A DNA stretch of 64,000 nucleotides from assembly GCA_020633435.1 (NCBI GenBank), contig JACKDP010000006.1:62001-126000 (forward strand), given 5' to 3'. Below, in pieces: positions 54,376 to 63,543 of the stretch; the stretch's first letter is position 1; every line of letters starts with the position of its first letter. This stretch comes from Myxococcales bacterium. Its GTDB lineage: Bacteria > Myxococcota_A > Bradymonadia > UBA7976 > UBA1532. A program made the translations under genes and the position numbers. The notes beneath the pieces are model-generated. The model ran no database searches and was not told the DNA's origin. It was given only the letters and a program-made list of their open reading frames with translations.

Positions 54376-55599
54376 TCACTCGCAGCGTCGGCGGGCGACG
54401 CCGATGGCCGGGGCCTCGCGTCCGCGGCCGTAGCTCCAGGCGAGCACGTCGGCGCCCAGGTCCACCTGCAGCGCCGGCCAGTAGGCCCCGCAGCACAGGC
54501 AGCCCGAGCCGACGGGCGAGACGCGCAGGGCGGCGGCCTCGCCGGCGGGCCACCACCACAGCTCGCCCTCCGTGGCGTTGGCGCACCAGGCCTGCGGGTC
54601 ATCGTAGCTGGCCCAGGCCAGCCCGCCCGCGCCGGCCCGCGGCGCCACGATGCGGGTGGCGCGGTGCACCGCCTCCTTCGCGCCGTCCACTGTGAGGCGC
54701 CAGGCCACCATCGTGTCGTCGTCGGCCAGGCAGGTGGCGAGGGCGTGGTCGCCCTCGGCGTCGAGGGCCTCGCAGCGCGCGAGGTCGCCGAGCGTCCGCC
54801 CCGGGCCCGGGTGGCCGGTGGGCCAGAGGTAGACGTGGCCGCCCGAGAGCCACCAGACGCCGGCGGCGGTGGGGACGACGGCGGTGGTGCCCTCCGCCGG
54901 GCCGATGGCGCGCTCCTCCTGGCCGCGGGGGGCGGCGTGGACCTGGCCGTCGAGGGGGTGGATCCAGGCCAGGAGGTCGGCCCCCACGGCGACGCCATGG
55001 GCCGGACCCAGCCAGCGCGGCGCCGGCTCGTCGCCCCACCAGGCCCAGATGGCGTCGGCGTCGACCCAGGCGGCGGCGCCCTCCCGCACGAGGTGCCGGG
55101 GCTGGAAGTCGTCCAGGCCCTGCACGCCGATGAAGCCGGCCTCGCCCAGGGGCACATCGGGGCCGCCATCGGCGCGGTAGATGAGGCGCATGGCGCCCGC
55201 GCCGTCGGGTCGGAGGAGCAGCAGCGCGCGCCCGTCGGCGTCGGCGAGCAGGTCGGAGGGGCCGCCGGCGGGGGTGTCATCGTCCAGGCGGACGGCGCGG
55301 AGCTGGCGCTCCGGGCCGTAGCGGTGGCCGTACACGGCGCCCCCGGCCACGACGGGCTCGTAGCGCTCGAACCCCTCGGTGGGGAAGTACGCGACGTCGA
55401 CGGCGCAGTTCGTCGAGCCCGCGTCCGGGGAGGCCTCCGCGTCCGCCGGCGGCGAGGCGTCCCCTGGCTGGTCCACCCGGGCGTCCGGCGCCACCCGGGC
55501 GTCCGCCCCGACGATCGCGTCGGGATCGTCGTCGAGCCCCGCCCGCGGATCGGCGATGCAGCCGGCCAGCGCCAGGGCGATCAGCGCTCGACGAGCCAC
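54376..55599 (-). CDS. Beta-propeller-like lipoprotein
   Basis: GTG 55599 gives a 407-residue protein with lipoprotein leader MARRALIALALAGC, then a long Asp/Ala/Pro linker (about 20-60). The rest consists of repeated strand pairs (VVAGGAVYGHRY, HGVAVGADLLAWIH, TTAVVPTAAGVWWLSGG, GGLAWASYDD, LGADVLAWSYG) suggesting a propeller. A Cys pair in GCLCCGAYW is notable. It overlaps the upstream nitroreductase by 19 bp. A surface-binding role is inferred from the layout. Confidence 0.7.
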   Translation of the reverse strand: MARRALIALALAGCIADPRAGLDDDPDAIVGADARVAPDARVDQPGDASPPADAEASPDAGSTNCAVDVAYFPTEGFERYEPVVAGGAVYGHRYGPERQLRAVRLDDDTPAGGPSDLLADADGRALLLLRPDGAGAMRLIYRADGGPDVPLGEAGFIGVQGLDDFQPRHLVREGAAAWVDADAIWAWWGDEPAPRWLGPAHGVAVGADLLAWIHPLDGQVHAAPRGQEERAIGPAEGTTAVVPTAAGVWWLSGGHVYLWPTGHPGPGRTLGDLARCEALDAEGDHALATCLADDDTMVAWRLTVDGAKEAVHRATRIVAPRAGAGGLAWASYDDPQAWCANATEGELWWWPAGEAAALRVSPVGSGCLCCGAYWPALQVDLGADVLAWSYGRGREAPAIGVARRRCE

Positions 55600-56237
55600 G
55601 CGTCCGCCCCCTTGCGCGTGATGGCCGGGACCGCGCAGCCATCGGCCGGAAACCCAACAGGAATCAGCAGATAGGGCTTCTCATGGGCTGGCCGGTCCAG
55701 GACGCGGCCGAGGAAGGCCATGGGGCTCGGGGTGTGCGTGAGGGTGGCGAGGCCGCAGCGGTGCAGGGCCGCCAGCAGCATGCCCGCCGCGATGCCCACC
55801 GACTCGCGCACGTAGTAGTGCTTCTGGTCGTCGGGCCCCTTCACCTGCGCGAAGATCACGATGAGGGCGGGCGCGATCTCCAGGAACGGCTTGTCGGCGT
55901 CGGTGGCGAAGGGCTCCAGATCGGCCAGCCACTCGGCGGACGCTCGCCCACCGTAGAAGGCGCGCTCCTCCTCCTCGGCGGCCTGCCGGATGGCCCGCTT
56001 GACGGCCGGATCGGTGACCAGCGCGAACGTCCAGGGCTGCTTGTTGGCCCCGGACGGCGCCTGGGCGGCCACCGCGATGCAGGCGCGCACCACGTCGAGG
56101 GGGATGGGGTCGGGCGCGAAGTGCCGCACGCTGCGCCGGCGCCGGGCCTCGGCCAGCAGGGCGTCCGCGCGGCGCTGCATCTCGGCCGGGGACAGCCGCT
56201 CGAAGTCGAGCGGCACCATGGGCGCGTCAGCGGTCAT
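55581..56237 (-). CDS. Nitroreductase-family flavoprotein
   Basis: This 218-residue FMN enzyme has the N-terminal phosphate-binding signature RRRSVRHFAPDPIP, the FMN loop APSGANKQPWTF and the C-terminal GFPADGCAVP. Length and pattern are close to the iodotyrosine deiodinase/BluB-like branch of the family (PLDFERLSPAEMQRRADALLAEARRRRSVRHF). Substrate is unknown. It is the middle gene of a unit with a membrane-protein gene upstream (11-bp overlap) and the propeller lipoprotein downstream. Confidence 0.88.
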   Translation of the reverse strand: MTADAPMVPLDFERLSPAEMQRRADALLAEARRRRSVRHFAPDPIPLDVVRACIAVAAQAPSGANKQPWTFALVTDPAVKRAIRQAAEEEERAFYGGRASAEWLADLEPFATDADKPFLEIAPALIVIFAQVKGPDDQKHYYVRESVGIAAGMLLAALHRCGLATLTHTPSPMAFLGRVLDRPAHEKPYLLIPVGFPADGCAVPAITRKGADAWLVER

Positions 56238-56664
56238 CGCCCAGCTCGCCGCGGCGCCCCGGGCCCGACAGCGCCGGCCGGCTGCGCAGGCCGCTCAGCA
56301 GCAGGCCCGCCCCGCCGACGCCCAGCACCAGGATGGTGAGCAGGCTGAAGAGGCTCATGCGCCGCAGCTCGAAGTGGGCGTTGGCCAGCACCCCGAAGCC
56401 CATCGCCACCACGGCCCCGATGGAGAGCAGCCAGCCGATGGGGTTGCGGGCGTTGTAGAAGATCATGCCCACGCCCAGGACGAAAGGGATGAGCGTCATG
56501 CCGCTGGTGACGCCCATGCCCCCCACGTCGAAGAGGGCCATGCCCCAGTGGAAGCCCGAGTGGACGCGGATGTTGTCGAGGAAGAGGTAGCCCCCGCCCA
56601 CGAACATGATGAGCCCCAGGATGAACCGGCCTGCGCCGCCCTCCGTGCCGCCCGCTCCGCGCAT
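56227..56664 (-). CDS. Small multi-pass membrane protein
   Basis: ATG 56664 after GAGGAGG gives 145 residues with four predicted membrane helices (about 13-28, 45-68, 75-92 and 105-122) and a basic cytoplasmic tail. No motif is recognised. It overlaps the nitroreductase gene by 11 bp. An earlier in-frame start exists but lacks such a strong ribosome site. Confidence 0.75.
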   Translation of the reverse strand: MRGAGGTEGGAGRFILGLIMFVGGGYLFLDNIRVHSGFHWGMALFDVGGMGVTSGMTLIPFVLGVGMIFYNARNPIGWLLSIGAVVAMGFGVLANAHFELRRMSLFSLLTILVLGVGGAGLLLSGLRSRPALSGPGRRGELGDDR

Positions 56665-56753
56665 CTGCACCTCCTCGGTCGTCGTCCGCCCCTTGGTCGC
56701 ACTTCCCGCGTCGGCCGACAACGGTCATTCTCGTGCGCGACCAGGGAGGACCC

Positions 56754-57140
56754 ATGAAACCGAACACCCACCTCGCCATCAACCACCGCCTCTGCGGCGC
56801 CCCCGGCGAGCTCGCGGAGGGGCGGGCCACCGCGCGCCTGGCGACGTCGGCGGAGCTGGCCGTCGACGACCGCGGCCTCGTGCACGGGGGCTTCGTCTTC
56901 GGCCTCGCCGATCACGCCGCCATGCTGGCCGTGAACGATCCCAACGTCGTCCTCGGCAGCGCGGACCTGCGCTTCGTCGCGCCCGTCCGCGCGGGAGACG
57001 TGGTGGACGCGACCGCGGAAGTGACCGAGACCAAAGGCAAAAAGCGGACGGTCGCCGTCGAGGCGCGGGTGGGGGATCGGGTGGTGCTCACCGGGACGCT
57101 CGTGGCCTTCGTGCTGCCGCAGCACGTCCTCGACGCCTGA
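56754..57140 (+). CDS. PaaI-like hotdog-fold thioesterase
   Basis: This 128-residue protein starts at ATG 56754 behind AGGGAGGA. It has the PaaI/4HBT motif DDRGLVHGGFVFGLADHAAMLAVND (Asp and the HGG turn) and the strands ADLRFVAPVRAGDVVDATAEV. It hydrolyses acyl-CoA thioesters; the acyl group is unknown. It is divergent from the membrane protein gene and stands alone. Confidence 0.9.
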   Translation: MKPNTHLAINHRLCGAPGELAEGRATARLATSAELAVDDRGLVHGGFVFGLADHAAMLAVNDPNVVLGSADLRFVAPVRAGDVVDATAEVTETKGKKRTVAVEARVGDRVVLTGTLVAFVLPQHVLDA

Positions 57141-57217
57141 TCGGGCGGCCGCTCCCGGGTGAATGCGCCGCGGCGAGCCTCGTCGGCCGCCGCGTCCCTC
57201 GACCCTGGAGCTCCCGG

Positions 57218-57520
57218 ATGCTGCGCCTCGCCTGCCTCGTCGCCTGCCTCTCCACCGCCTGCGCCTCGGCCCCCGACGCCCGCCCCGACGGCGTGCGCGC
57301 CGGGAGCATCGTGTCCCTGGCCGGCGCCGCCTCCGGGCTGACCGGCGTGGCCCTCGTCGCCACCAGCGAAGACCGCGACGCGCAGCTCGCGGGCGCGGCC
57401 ATCGGGGCCGTCGGCGCCCTGGCGCTCGTGACGGGGGGGCTGCTCATCGGCGCGGCGTCCGTGCCCGAGGACGAGCCCGGGGTGACCATCACGCCGCTGG
57501 GCGTCTCCGGGCGCTTCTGA
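57218..57520 (+). CDS. Small lipoprotein, 100 aa
   Basis: ATG 57218 gives a leader MLRLACLVACLSTAC (lipobox STAC) followed by two hydrophobic Gly/Ala-rich segments (about 30-48 and 58-78) and a short polar tail. It looks like a membrane-associated helical-hairpin lipoprotein. No family is recognised. It converges on the FG-GAP-like gene. Confidence 0.65.
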   Translation: MLRLACLVACLSTACASAPDARPDGVRAGSIVSLAGAASGLTGVALVATSEDRDAQLAGAAIGAVGALALVTGGLLIGAASVPEDEPGVTITPLGVSGRF

Positions 57521-57521
57521 C

Positions 57522-58241
57522 TCAGCGCGGCTCGTTGTAGGCCTTGCCGTCGAAGCGGACGATCTTGTCCTCGTTGCAGACGAAGTCGCGCCGGCCGTTG
57601 GTCGTCGTCGCGAGGGCGCCGAAGCGGTCACAGCCGGTGCTGAGCGTCTGCGGCCCCGAGGGCGTCGGCAGGGTGCAGAGCAGGCTGCCCCAGCGCTCCC
57701 AGATGGTGCAGGTGATGGTCTCGGGCTTGCCGTCCAGGTCGACGTCGGCCTGGAAGCTGCGGGGCGGGCTGTCGGTGGTGTAGGGCGCCACGCCCTTGAC
57801 CTCGGCGATGGTCGCGAGCACCCGCTTCGTGTCGGTGGCGAACAGGGCGGCCTTGCCGTCGGCGAAGACGTAGACCTTCTGGCCGCCGGGCTGGTCGACC
57901 TCAAGCTGCCAGCGCCCCTCCACCTGCTTGAGGCGGACCTCGCCCTCGGTGCTGTCGATGGGGGTCACCACCAGCTTGCCGCCGCGCACGGTGGCCAGGT
58001 GGTAGTCGGTGGCGCAGCCGTTGCCGCCGCAGCTCGTGTAGACGAGGGCGTCGGGGGTGCCGTCCCCGTCCAGATCGGCCTGCTGCTGCACGCCGATGAG
58101 CCCCTCGTCGCTGCCCCAGCGCTGGGCGAGGGCGCCGTCCTGGACGACGAGCTTCTGGGCACCCAGCTCGCCCTCGACGGTGTAGGTGGGCGCCGCCAGG
58201 GCGGTGGCGGGCAGCAAGCACGCGAGCGCAAGGACCTTCAT
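57522..58241 (-). CDS. Secreted FG-GAP-like protein
   Basis: This 239-residue protein has a signal peptide (MKVLALACLLPATALA) and start ATG 58241 behind GGAGG. It contains Ca2+-binding-like loops of the FG-GAP/VCBS type (QADLDGDGTPDALVYTS and QADVDLDGKPETITCTI) and several Cys (CGGNGCATDY). It is likely secreted or periplasmic, possibly ligand-binding. No enzymatic motif is seen. Confidence 0.75.
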   Translation of the reverse strand: MKVLALACLLPATALAAPTYTVEGELGAQKLVVQDGALAQRWGSDEGLIGVQQQADLDGDGTPDALVYTSCGGNGCATDYHLATVRGGKLVVTPIDSTEGEVRLKQVEGRWQLEVDQPGGQKVYVFADGKAALFATDTKRVLATIAEVKGVAPYTTDSPPRSFQADVDLDGKPETITCTIWERWGSLLCTLPTPSGPQTLSTGCDRFGALATTTNGRRDFVCNEDKIVRFDGKAYNEPR

Positions 58242-58309
58242 GTTCACCTCCGCCGGGGAGGGTAGCCGCCGCGGGCGCCACCGGCGAGCCCCGCGCGCGC
58301 CTTTCGGCG

Positions 58310-60805
58310 TCAGCGCCCGCCCTCGCGCCACCCCGGATCGAGGCGGTCGGCGCGCGGGTGCGTCCACTCGGGCATGTCGCCGTACTCGGAGATGGCCCGC
58401 AGCGCCGGACCCGCCCGGCGGTTGCCGAAGAGCTCCACATGGAAGTGGTTCATATGGGTCTCGTTATGGCCCGGCCCGATGATGCGGCCGAAGTAGTGCG
58501 GCAGGATCTCGGCCATGCCCAGCATGATCTCGCGGTGCGTCCGGCCGTTGAAGGTGCCGCGCTCGTCGTACCAGTCGGAGTGGCCGCGCTGCCAGTGGTC
58601 GTACCGGCTGTTGCCGGGCTCCATCGGGAAGCCGCCGCGCAGGTGGATGAGGCCGTCGGGATCGCTGCCGAACTGGAAGCCCGTGATGTCACAGGCCATC
58701 CCGAGCGGGTGGGCGTCGAGCACGCTGATGGCGGTGCCGTGGGGCCGCAGGAAGCCCGACGTCCACAGCTTCGTGACGCCCATGCCGCGCAGCGTCTCGA
58801 GGTAGCGGAACATGGCGGTCGCGAAGACGGGATCGAGGTTGAAGTGCTCGATCTCCATGGGGGTGCCCTCGCCCCAGCACACGTCGACGCCGGAGCGGTG
58901 CAGGTCCACGACGACGCCGTGCGGGTTCACCATGTGGATGGAGCCCTGGTAGTTGGCGTTGCGGCGGATCTCGGGCTCCAGGCGCCGCGCCTCGGCCGCC
59001 AGGCGACCGCGGAGCTGCCGGGCGTGGGAGAGCACCTGGCCCGGCGTCCAGGCCGCGATGCGCGCGGCGGACTCCCGCGGCAGGTTCACCCGCCAGGGCG
59101 TCCGCACGGTGGGCGGCGGGGCGAAGTCGCGCCCCATGATCTCGGTGTAGACCCGCCGCAGGTGCTCCCGGCTCGGATCATCCTCCCGCGCGAGCGCCGA
59201 CTCCAGGTCGTGGGCGGCCTGGCTCATGCGCGTGCGCAGCGACTGCAGCGCCGGCACCGCCCGGCCGGCGATCTCCTGGACGGGCTCGTCGGCCCCGTCC
59301 GCGTGGTTCAGGCGCGGATCCCAGCCCTGGGCCTCGATGCTCTGCTCGCGCAGCGTCAGGTCGCGCTCGCCCAGCCAGGCCTCGCCCTCCTCGACGGTGT
59401 GCACCCCCACGTCATCGCCCTGCTGGTAGTCAGCGGGGCGGGACACGGGCGCGGTGCCCCGGACCGTCTCGGCCTGGCCGCCAGCGCCGGGGGCCGTCGT
59501 GGTGCCGGTGAGGAACTGGTCCAGCGACCGCACCCAGCGGCGCGCCCAGTTGGCCACGCTCTCCTGGCCGCCCCGGGCCGTGCGCCGGTTGAGCACGTTG
59601 GTGTCGAGGCCGCTGATCTGCCAGGCGTCGAGCTGGGCCCGGTAGGTGATGAGCTGCCCCTCCCACGGCTCGCCCAGGGCGTGGCGGCGCGCGTCGCGCT
59701 CGGCGGCCGGCTGGACCGACCGCAAGGCGTTGAAGTTCCTCAGGTATTCCAGGATGGAGCGGCGCATGAGCCGCAGGTCGGCGCCGTGATCCTCGGGGGC
59801 GTCGGCGCCCGCCGGCGGCTCGGGCGGGGGCAGCTCGGCCTCCTCATCCGTCGTCGCGTCGGCCTCCGTCTCGGGGCCCGCCGTCGTGGGCGCCTCGGGC
59901 GCCGCCGCCAGGACGCCGAGCGCCTGCAGGTCCTCCTCGGCCAGCAACCCGTTGGGTGGTCGCTGCCCGCGCCACTGCCAGAGCTGCCAGGCGTAGACCC
60001 GGTGCAGGAACGCCGGCGAGGCCGTCGTCACGGTCCGGGCGCCGCGCCCACGCCCCGCCGTCTCCTGGGCGAGGTCGGCCTCCGTGAGCTGGAAGCGGGT
60101 GATGAGGGCCTGCCGGCGCTCGGCGAAGGCCTCGTCCGTCAGCCGGCTCCAGGCGCCGTGCGTGCGGTAGTGGCGGGCCCCCTGCGTCGCCAGCCGGCGG
60201 CCGCTCAGGGCCGCCACGTCCAGGGCGACGAGCGTCGCCTCGTCGAGGACGCCGGTGGCCGGGCCCGTCGCCTGATCCGGCTCGGGGGCGGCCCCATCGG
60301 CGGCGGGGAGGGCGCCTCCACGCAGCCCCTGCGCCTGCTGGAAGGCCCGGATGGCCTCGGTGCCCTCCCGGGTGAAGGTGCTGCGCCGGTGGCTGCGCGA
60401 CAGATCGAGCCGCTCCAGGATCTGATCGATGGCCCGGCCCGTGAACCCCAGGGCAGTGTTGGCGCGCTGCGCCGCGGTGATCTCGGTGGCCTCGGCGGCC
60501 ACGGGGCGGTGCAGCCGGTAGCGCTGCCAGGGCTGGCGGGCCTCGACGTCGGAGAGCGTCTCGCGGCGCGCGCGGGCGGGCGCTACCGGCGCGGCGGGGG
60601 CCTGGAGCTCCGCGCTCTGGCCCTGGCGCGGATCACCGCCAGGCGGCGCCGCCTCGAGCCCTTGCCCCGACGTCTCGAGGGCCTGCAGGACCGTCGAGCG
60701 GGCGCCGCCCTCGGGGGCGCCGCGGAGCGCCTGAGGGGCAGGGGCGGGGGCGGGCGCGGCCTCGGGGGCCTGCGTCCGCCCGCCCGCGGCGTCGGGATCG
60801 CTCAT
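58310..60805 (-). CDS. Peptidoglycan-binding plus extensin/M15-like lysin without signal peptide
   Basis: This 831-residue protein starts at ATG 60805 with an Ala/Pro-rich disordered N-terminus and no signal peptide. Residues about 140-215 resemble a peptidoglycan-binding_1 domain with an insert (STFTREGTEAIRAFQQAQGL ... GVLDEATLVALDV). A long charged and helical middle follows. The C-terminal domain (about 610-800) has an extensin-like/M15 peptidase signature: TSGFLRPHGT, AHPLGMACDITGFQFG, then HNETHMNHFHVELFG, with the zinc-type His/Asp ligands. A cell-wall-cleaving effector released by lysis or a contractile injection or similar system is possible; that is inference. Confidence 0.75.
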   Translation of the reverse strand: MSDPDAAGGRTQAPEAAPAPAPAPQALRGAPEGGARSTVLQALETSGQGLEAAPPGGDPRQGQSAELQAPAAPVAPARARRETLSDVEARQPWQRYRLHRPVAAEATEITAAQRANTALGFTGRAIDQILERLDLSRSHRRSTFTREGTEAIRAFQQAQGLRGGALPAADGAAPEPDQATGPATGVLDEATLVALDVAALSGRRLATQGARHYRTHGAWSRLTDEAFAERRQALITRFQLTEADLAQETAGRGRGARTVTTASPAFLHRVYAWQLWQWRGQRPPNGLLAEEDLQALGVLAAAPEAPTTAGPETEADATTDEEAELPPPEPPAGADAPEDHGADLRLMRRSILEYLRNFNALRSVQPAAERDARRHALGEPWEGQLITYRAQLDAWQISGLDTNVLNRRTARGGQESVANWARRWVRSLDQFLTGTTTAPGAGGQAETVRGTAPVSRPADYQQGDDVGVHTVEEGEAWLGERDLTLREQSIEAQGWDPRLNHADGADEPVQEIAGRAVPALQSLRTRMSQAAHDLESALAREDDPSREHLRRVYTEIMGRDFAPPPTVRTPWRVNLPRESAARIAAWTPGQVLSHARQLRGRLAAEARRLEPEIRRNANYQGSIHMVNPHGVVVDLHRSGVDVCWGEGTPMEIEHFNLDPVFATAMFRYLETLRGMGVTKLWTSGFLRPHGTAISVLDAHPLGMACDITGFQFGSDPDGLIHLRGGFPMEPGNSRYDHWQRGHSDWYDERGTFNGRTHREIMLGMAEILPHYFGRIIGPGHNETHMNHFHVELFGNRRAGPALRAISEYGDMPEWTHPRADRLDPGWREGGR

Positions 60806-60957
60806 CCTGTCGGCCCCATGGGCGGCCCCATCCGTGGTGTGTCGGAGAGCGTATTACATCTCGCACTCGCCATCGACCACCGAACACACCCGGGGGTGCA
60901 TCCGGCCCCGCGTCATGGTGTCCTGGGCCGCCGTCGGTCGGCGAGGAGGGGAGCGGG

Positions 60958-61818
60958 ATGCTGCGGCGGTGGCGCCTCTGGCTGCAGATCAGCCGGCCAG
61001 GCCTGTGGTTCGTGACGCTCTGGCTCTACCTGCTGCCCGTCGGCGGCTGGCCGGCCCGGGTGACGCCCGCCTTCCTGGCCGGCCTCGCGTTCGTCACGTT
61101 CCCCCTCGGCCTGCTCGTGTACGGCTGGAACGACCGGGTCGACGCGGGCGCCGATCGGCAGAACCCCCGCAAGGGCAGCTGGCTCTTCGGGGCCCAGGCC
61201 GACGACGGCACCCTCGACCACCTGCCGCGCGTGATGGCCCTGGTGACGGCGCTCGGGTTCGCCCCGCTGGTGCGGCTCGACGGGCCCCGGCAGCTCCTCG
61301 TCCTGGCGGGCATCGTGGCCGTCTGCGCCCTCTACAACCGGGAGCCGGGCGGCTGGCGAGGCCGACCGCCCCTCGAATTGCTGTGTCAGATCGGGTACTT
61401 GCTGGTCGTTCCCCTCAGCGCCTGGCTCAACGACGTGCCGCCGCCGCCCCTCGCCACCTGGCTGTACCTCTGGCTCTTCACGCTGCAGGCCCAGCTCATG
61501 GGGGAGGTGATGGACGTGACGCCCGACCGCGCGGCGGGCCGCCGGACGACGGCGACGACGCTGGGCGTGCGGCGCACCAAGCTGCTGGTCATGGCCCTGG
61601 TGGCCGCCGAGGCGCTGTTGCTGGCCCTGCGCTTCCGCGAGCCGGTGTTCGCGGGCGCCCTCGGCCTCTTCTTCGTCTGGCTGGTGCTCGACCGCTTCGT
61701 GGTCTTCGGTGGCCGGGACTACACCCTCACCCAGCTGCGCGTCTTCGGCGTGGGCAGCAACCTGATGGCCGTCGCGTCGATGGCCTGGGTCGGCTGGACG
61801 GGTTGCCTGCTGCGGTGA
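60958..61818 (+). CDS. UbiA-family prenyltransferase-like protein
   Basis: This 286-residue membrane protein has about eight to nine helices and the two aspartate-rich motifs of the UbiA superfamily: NDRVDAGADRQNPRKG and GEVMDVTPDRAAGRR. It should transfer a prenyl group to an aromatic or other acceptor (for example quinone, heme or lipid precursors); the acceptor is unknown. ATG 60958 lies 8 bp after GGAGGGG. The HAD-hydrolase gene begins 38 bp downstream. Confidence 0.88.
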   Translation: MLRRWRLWLQISRPGLWFVTLWLYLLPVGGWPARVTPAFLAGLAFVTFPLGLLVYGWNDRVDAGADRQNPRKGSWLFGAQADDGTLDHLPRVMALVTALGFAPLVRLDGPRQLLVLAGIVAVCALYNREPGGWRGRPPLELLCQIGYLLVVPLSAWLNDVPPPPLATWLYLWLFTLQAQLMGEVMDVTPDRAAGRRTTATTLGVRRTKLLVMALVAAEALLLALRFREPVFAGALGLFFVWLVLDRFVVFGGRDYTLTQLRVFGVGSNLMAVASMAWVGWTGCLLR

Positions 61819-61855
61819 CCGCGACCCCCTGGCCGCGCCGCGAATCCACGCCCCC

Positions 61856-62458
61856 ATGCACGCCCTCCTCCGCCGCCGCCACTGGATCTTCGACCTCGAC
61901 GGGACGCTGACGCTCGCGGTGCACGACTTCGCCGCCCTGCGCGTTCGGCTGGGATTGCCGCCCGGGGCCCCCATCCTGGAGGCCATCGAGGCGGCGCCGC
62001 CGGCCCGCCGCGCCTGGCTCTCGGCGGAGGTGGCGGCGTGGGAGCGGGAGGCCGTCGCCGCCGCGACGCCGGCCCCCGACGCGCTGCCGCTCCTCGACTA
62101 CCTGGCCGAGGGCGGCTACCGCGTCGGCATCCTCACCCGCAACCTGCGCGGCGTGGCCCTCGACACGCTCGCGGCCTGCGGCCTCGCGGCGCGGTTCGCC
62201 CCCGAGCTCGTCCTGGGCCGGGAGGAGGCCGAGGCCAAGCCCTCGCCGGCGGGCGTCCAGCGCTTGCTGTCAGCGTGGGGCGCCGACCCGGAAGATGCCG
62301 TGATGATTGGGGATTACGTGTACGACCTGGCCGCTGGCCGGGCCGCCGGCGTGGCCACGGTGCACATCGCCCGGGCGGGCGAGGCCGGCTGGCCGGCGCT
62401 GACGGATGTGCGGGTGGAGCGGCTCGACGGGCTGCTGGGGCGCGGCCGGGCTACTTGA
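61856..62458 (+). CDS. HAD-superfamily phosphatase
   Basis: This 200-residue protein shows HAD motifs: motif I FDLDGTLT, motif II ILTRN (Thr), motif III around EAKPSP (Lys), and motif IV MIGDYVYDL. The compact cap suggests a phosphoglycolate phosphatase-like enzyme. It lies next to the UbiA-like gene and converges on the zinc-ribbon gene with an 8-bp overlap. Substrate is unknown. Confidence 0.88.
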   Translation: MHALLRRRHWIFDLDGTLTLAVHDFAALRVRLGLPPGAPILEAIEAAPPARRAWLSAEVAAWEREAVAAATPAPDALPLLDYLAEGGYRVGILTRNLRGVALDTLAACGLAARFAPELVLGREEAEAKPSPAGVQRLLSAWGADPEDAVMIGDYVYDLAAGRAAGVATVHIARAGEAGWPALTDVRVERLDGLLGRGRAT

Positions 62459-62756
62459 GCTTGCCGAAGAGGGCTTCCAGGCGGGAGCGGGCGTCGTTGG
62501 CCTCGGCGGCGTCGGCGTCCGTCGTGGACTTGAACTCGAACGACATGCAGAAGTTGGCCTTCTCGCGGTCCCGGATGAAGTGCGCCGTGTTCTCGCGGCA
62601 CTCGTTGTGGTAGCCCGGGTCCCAGAACCGGCAGTTCTTGCAGCAGTGCAGGTCGGCGTCGCACGCCGGGCAGCTGTCGCGCCGCTGCACCTTCACCGTC
62701 ATGTCGAGCTCGTGGTTGCAGGACCAGCAACGGTAGGTCTTGGGCTGCTCGAACAT
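62451..62756 (-). CDS. Zinc-ribbon-type small protein
   Basis: This 101-residue protein starts at ATG 62756 behind GGAGGG. It has paired CxxC motifs: CWSCNHELD and CPACD, then CCKNCRFWDPGYHNEC, and a single Cys in ANFCMSF. This is a double zinc-ribbon pattern, with a helical C-terminus (LEALFGKLK). Similar proteins are widespread in myxobacteria, role not known. Confidence 0.8.
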   Translation of the reverse strand: MFEQPKTYRCWSCNHELDMTVKVQRRDSCPACDADLHCCKNCRFWDPGYHNECRENTAHFIRDREKANFCMSFEFKSTTDADAAEANDARSRLEALFGKLK

Positions 62757-62788
62757 CGCGCTCCCTCCTGAATCGGGCCGGAACCTTA

Positions 62789-63316
62789 TCAGAAGGGCAG
62801 GCCCGCCACCACGGAGAAGCGATGGACCAGGGCCACATCGAGGGGGGCGCAGGCGCCGCCCGGGGCGCAGGCGTCGTCGAGGGTGGGCCGCAGCAGGCCG
62901 TAGTCGAGGCCGACGTCGGTCGGGCCCAGGCGGTAGCGGCCGCCAGCGCGCAGCCCGAGCGCCCCGAGGGCGCTGGCCTGGCCGCGGGTGCCCGCGATGC
63001 GGTTGTAGCCCACGGCGACGCCCGCCAGCAGGGTCAGGCCGGGGGCGACCTCGGCCCGCCCGGTGACCGCCGGCCCGACGAAGAACAGGGTGCCCGCCTC
63101 GACGCCCTCCGCCGGCAGGCTGCTGTACAGGCCCTCGACGCCGAGGCCGAGCCAGGGCCAGGGCCGCCAGTCCGCCTGCAGGTCGACCGTGAGCCCGGTG
63201 CCCGCGCCGGCGCAGTCGGCGCGCCCCCGGGCGCCGCAGACGGCCGCGCCGAGGCCGAGCTCGACGTCGGCGATGGGGGAGAGGAGGGCGGCGAGGGCGG
63301 CGGCGGTGGCGATCAC
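62789..63316 (-). CDS. Small outer-membrane beta-barrel-like protein
   Basis: The GTG at 63316, directly behind GGAGG, is preferred over an upstream ATG at 63346 because it puts the signal peptide (VIATAAALAALLSPIA) right at the N-terminus. The 175-residue mature part has alternating amphipathic strands (LTVDLQADWRPWPWLGLGVEGLY, GPAVTGRAEVAPGLTLLAGVAVGYN, GGRYRLGPTDVGLDYGLLRPT) and ends in VVAGLPF, whose final Phe is typical of outer-membrane barrels. Function is unknown. Confidence 0.72.
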   Translation of the reverse strand: MIATAAALAALLSPIADVELGLGAAVCGARGRADCAGAGTGLTVDLQADWRPWPWLGLGVEGLYSSLPAEGVEAGTLFFVGPAVTGRAEVAPGLTLLAGVAVGYNRIAGTRGQASALGALGLRAGGRYRLGPTDVGLDYGLLRPTLDDACAPGGACAPLDVALVHRFSVVAGLPF

Positions 63317-63543
63317 GGAGCCTCCAGGGCAGGGCGGGGGCATCATGGCCGATCGGCCCGCCGACCGCGAGGGGCCGGCGCGCTCCGGGCACTCTCGCGT
63401 CCGTCAACACGTTGAGTTGCTTGGACAATCTCGGCCGGGCCGCGGTCTGTTCGGCGTAGACAGCCGCCCATCGACGTGCCACGCTCTGCGGGCTGCCGGG
63501 GGCGCGGGGAGCTGCCCGGTGGCGTCGACGCAGGAGTTGCTGG

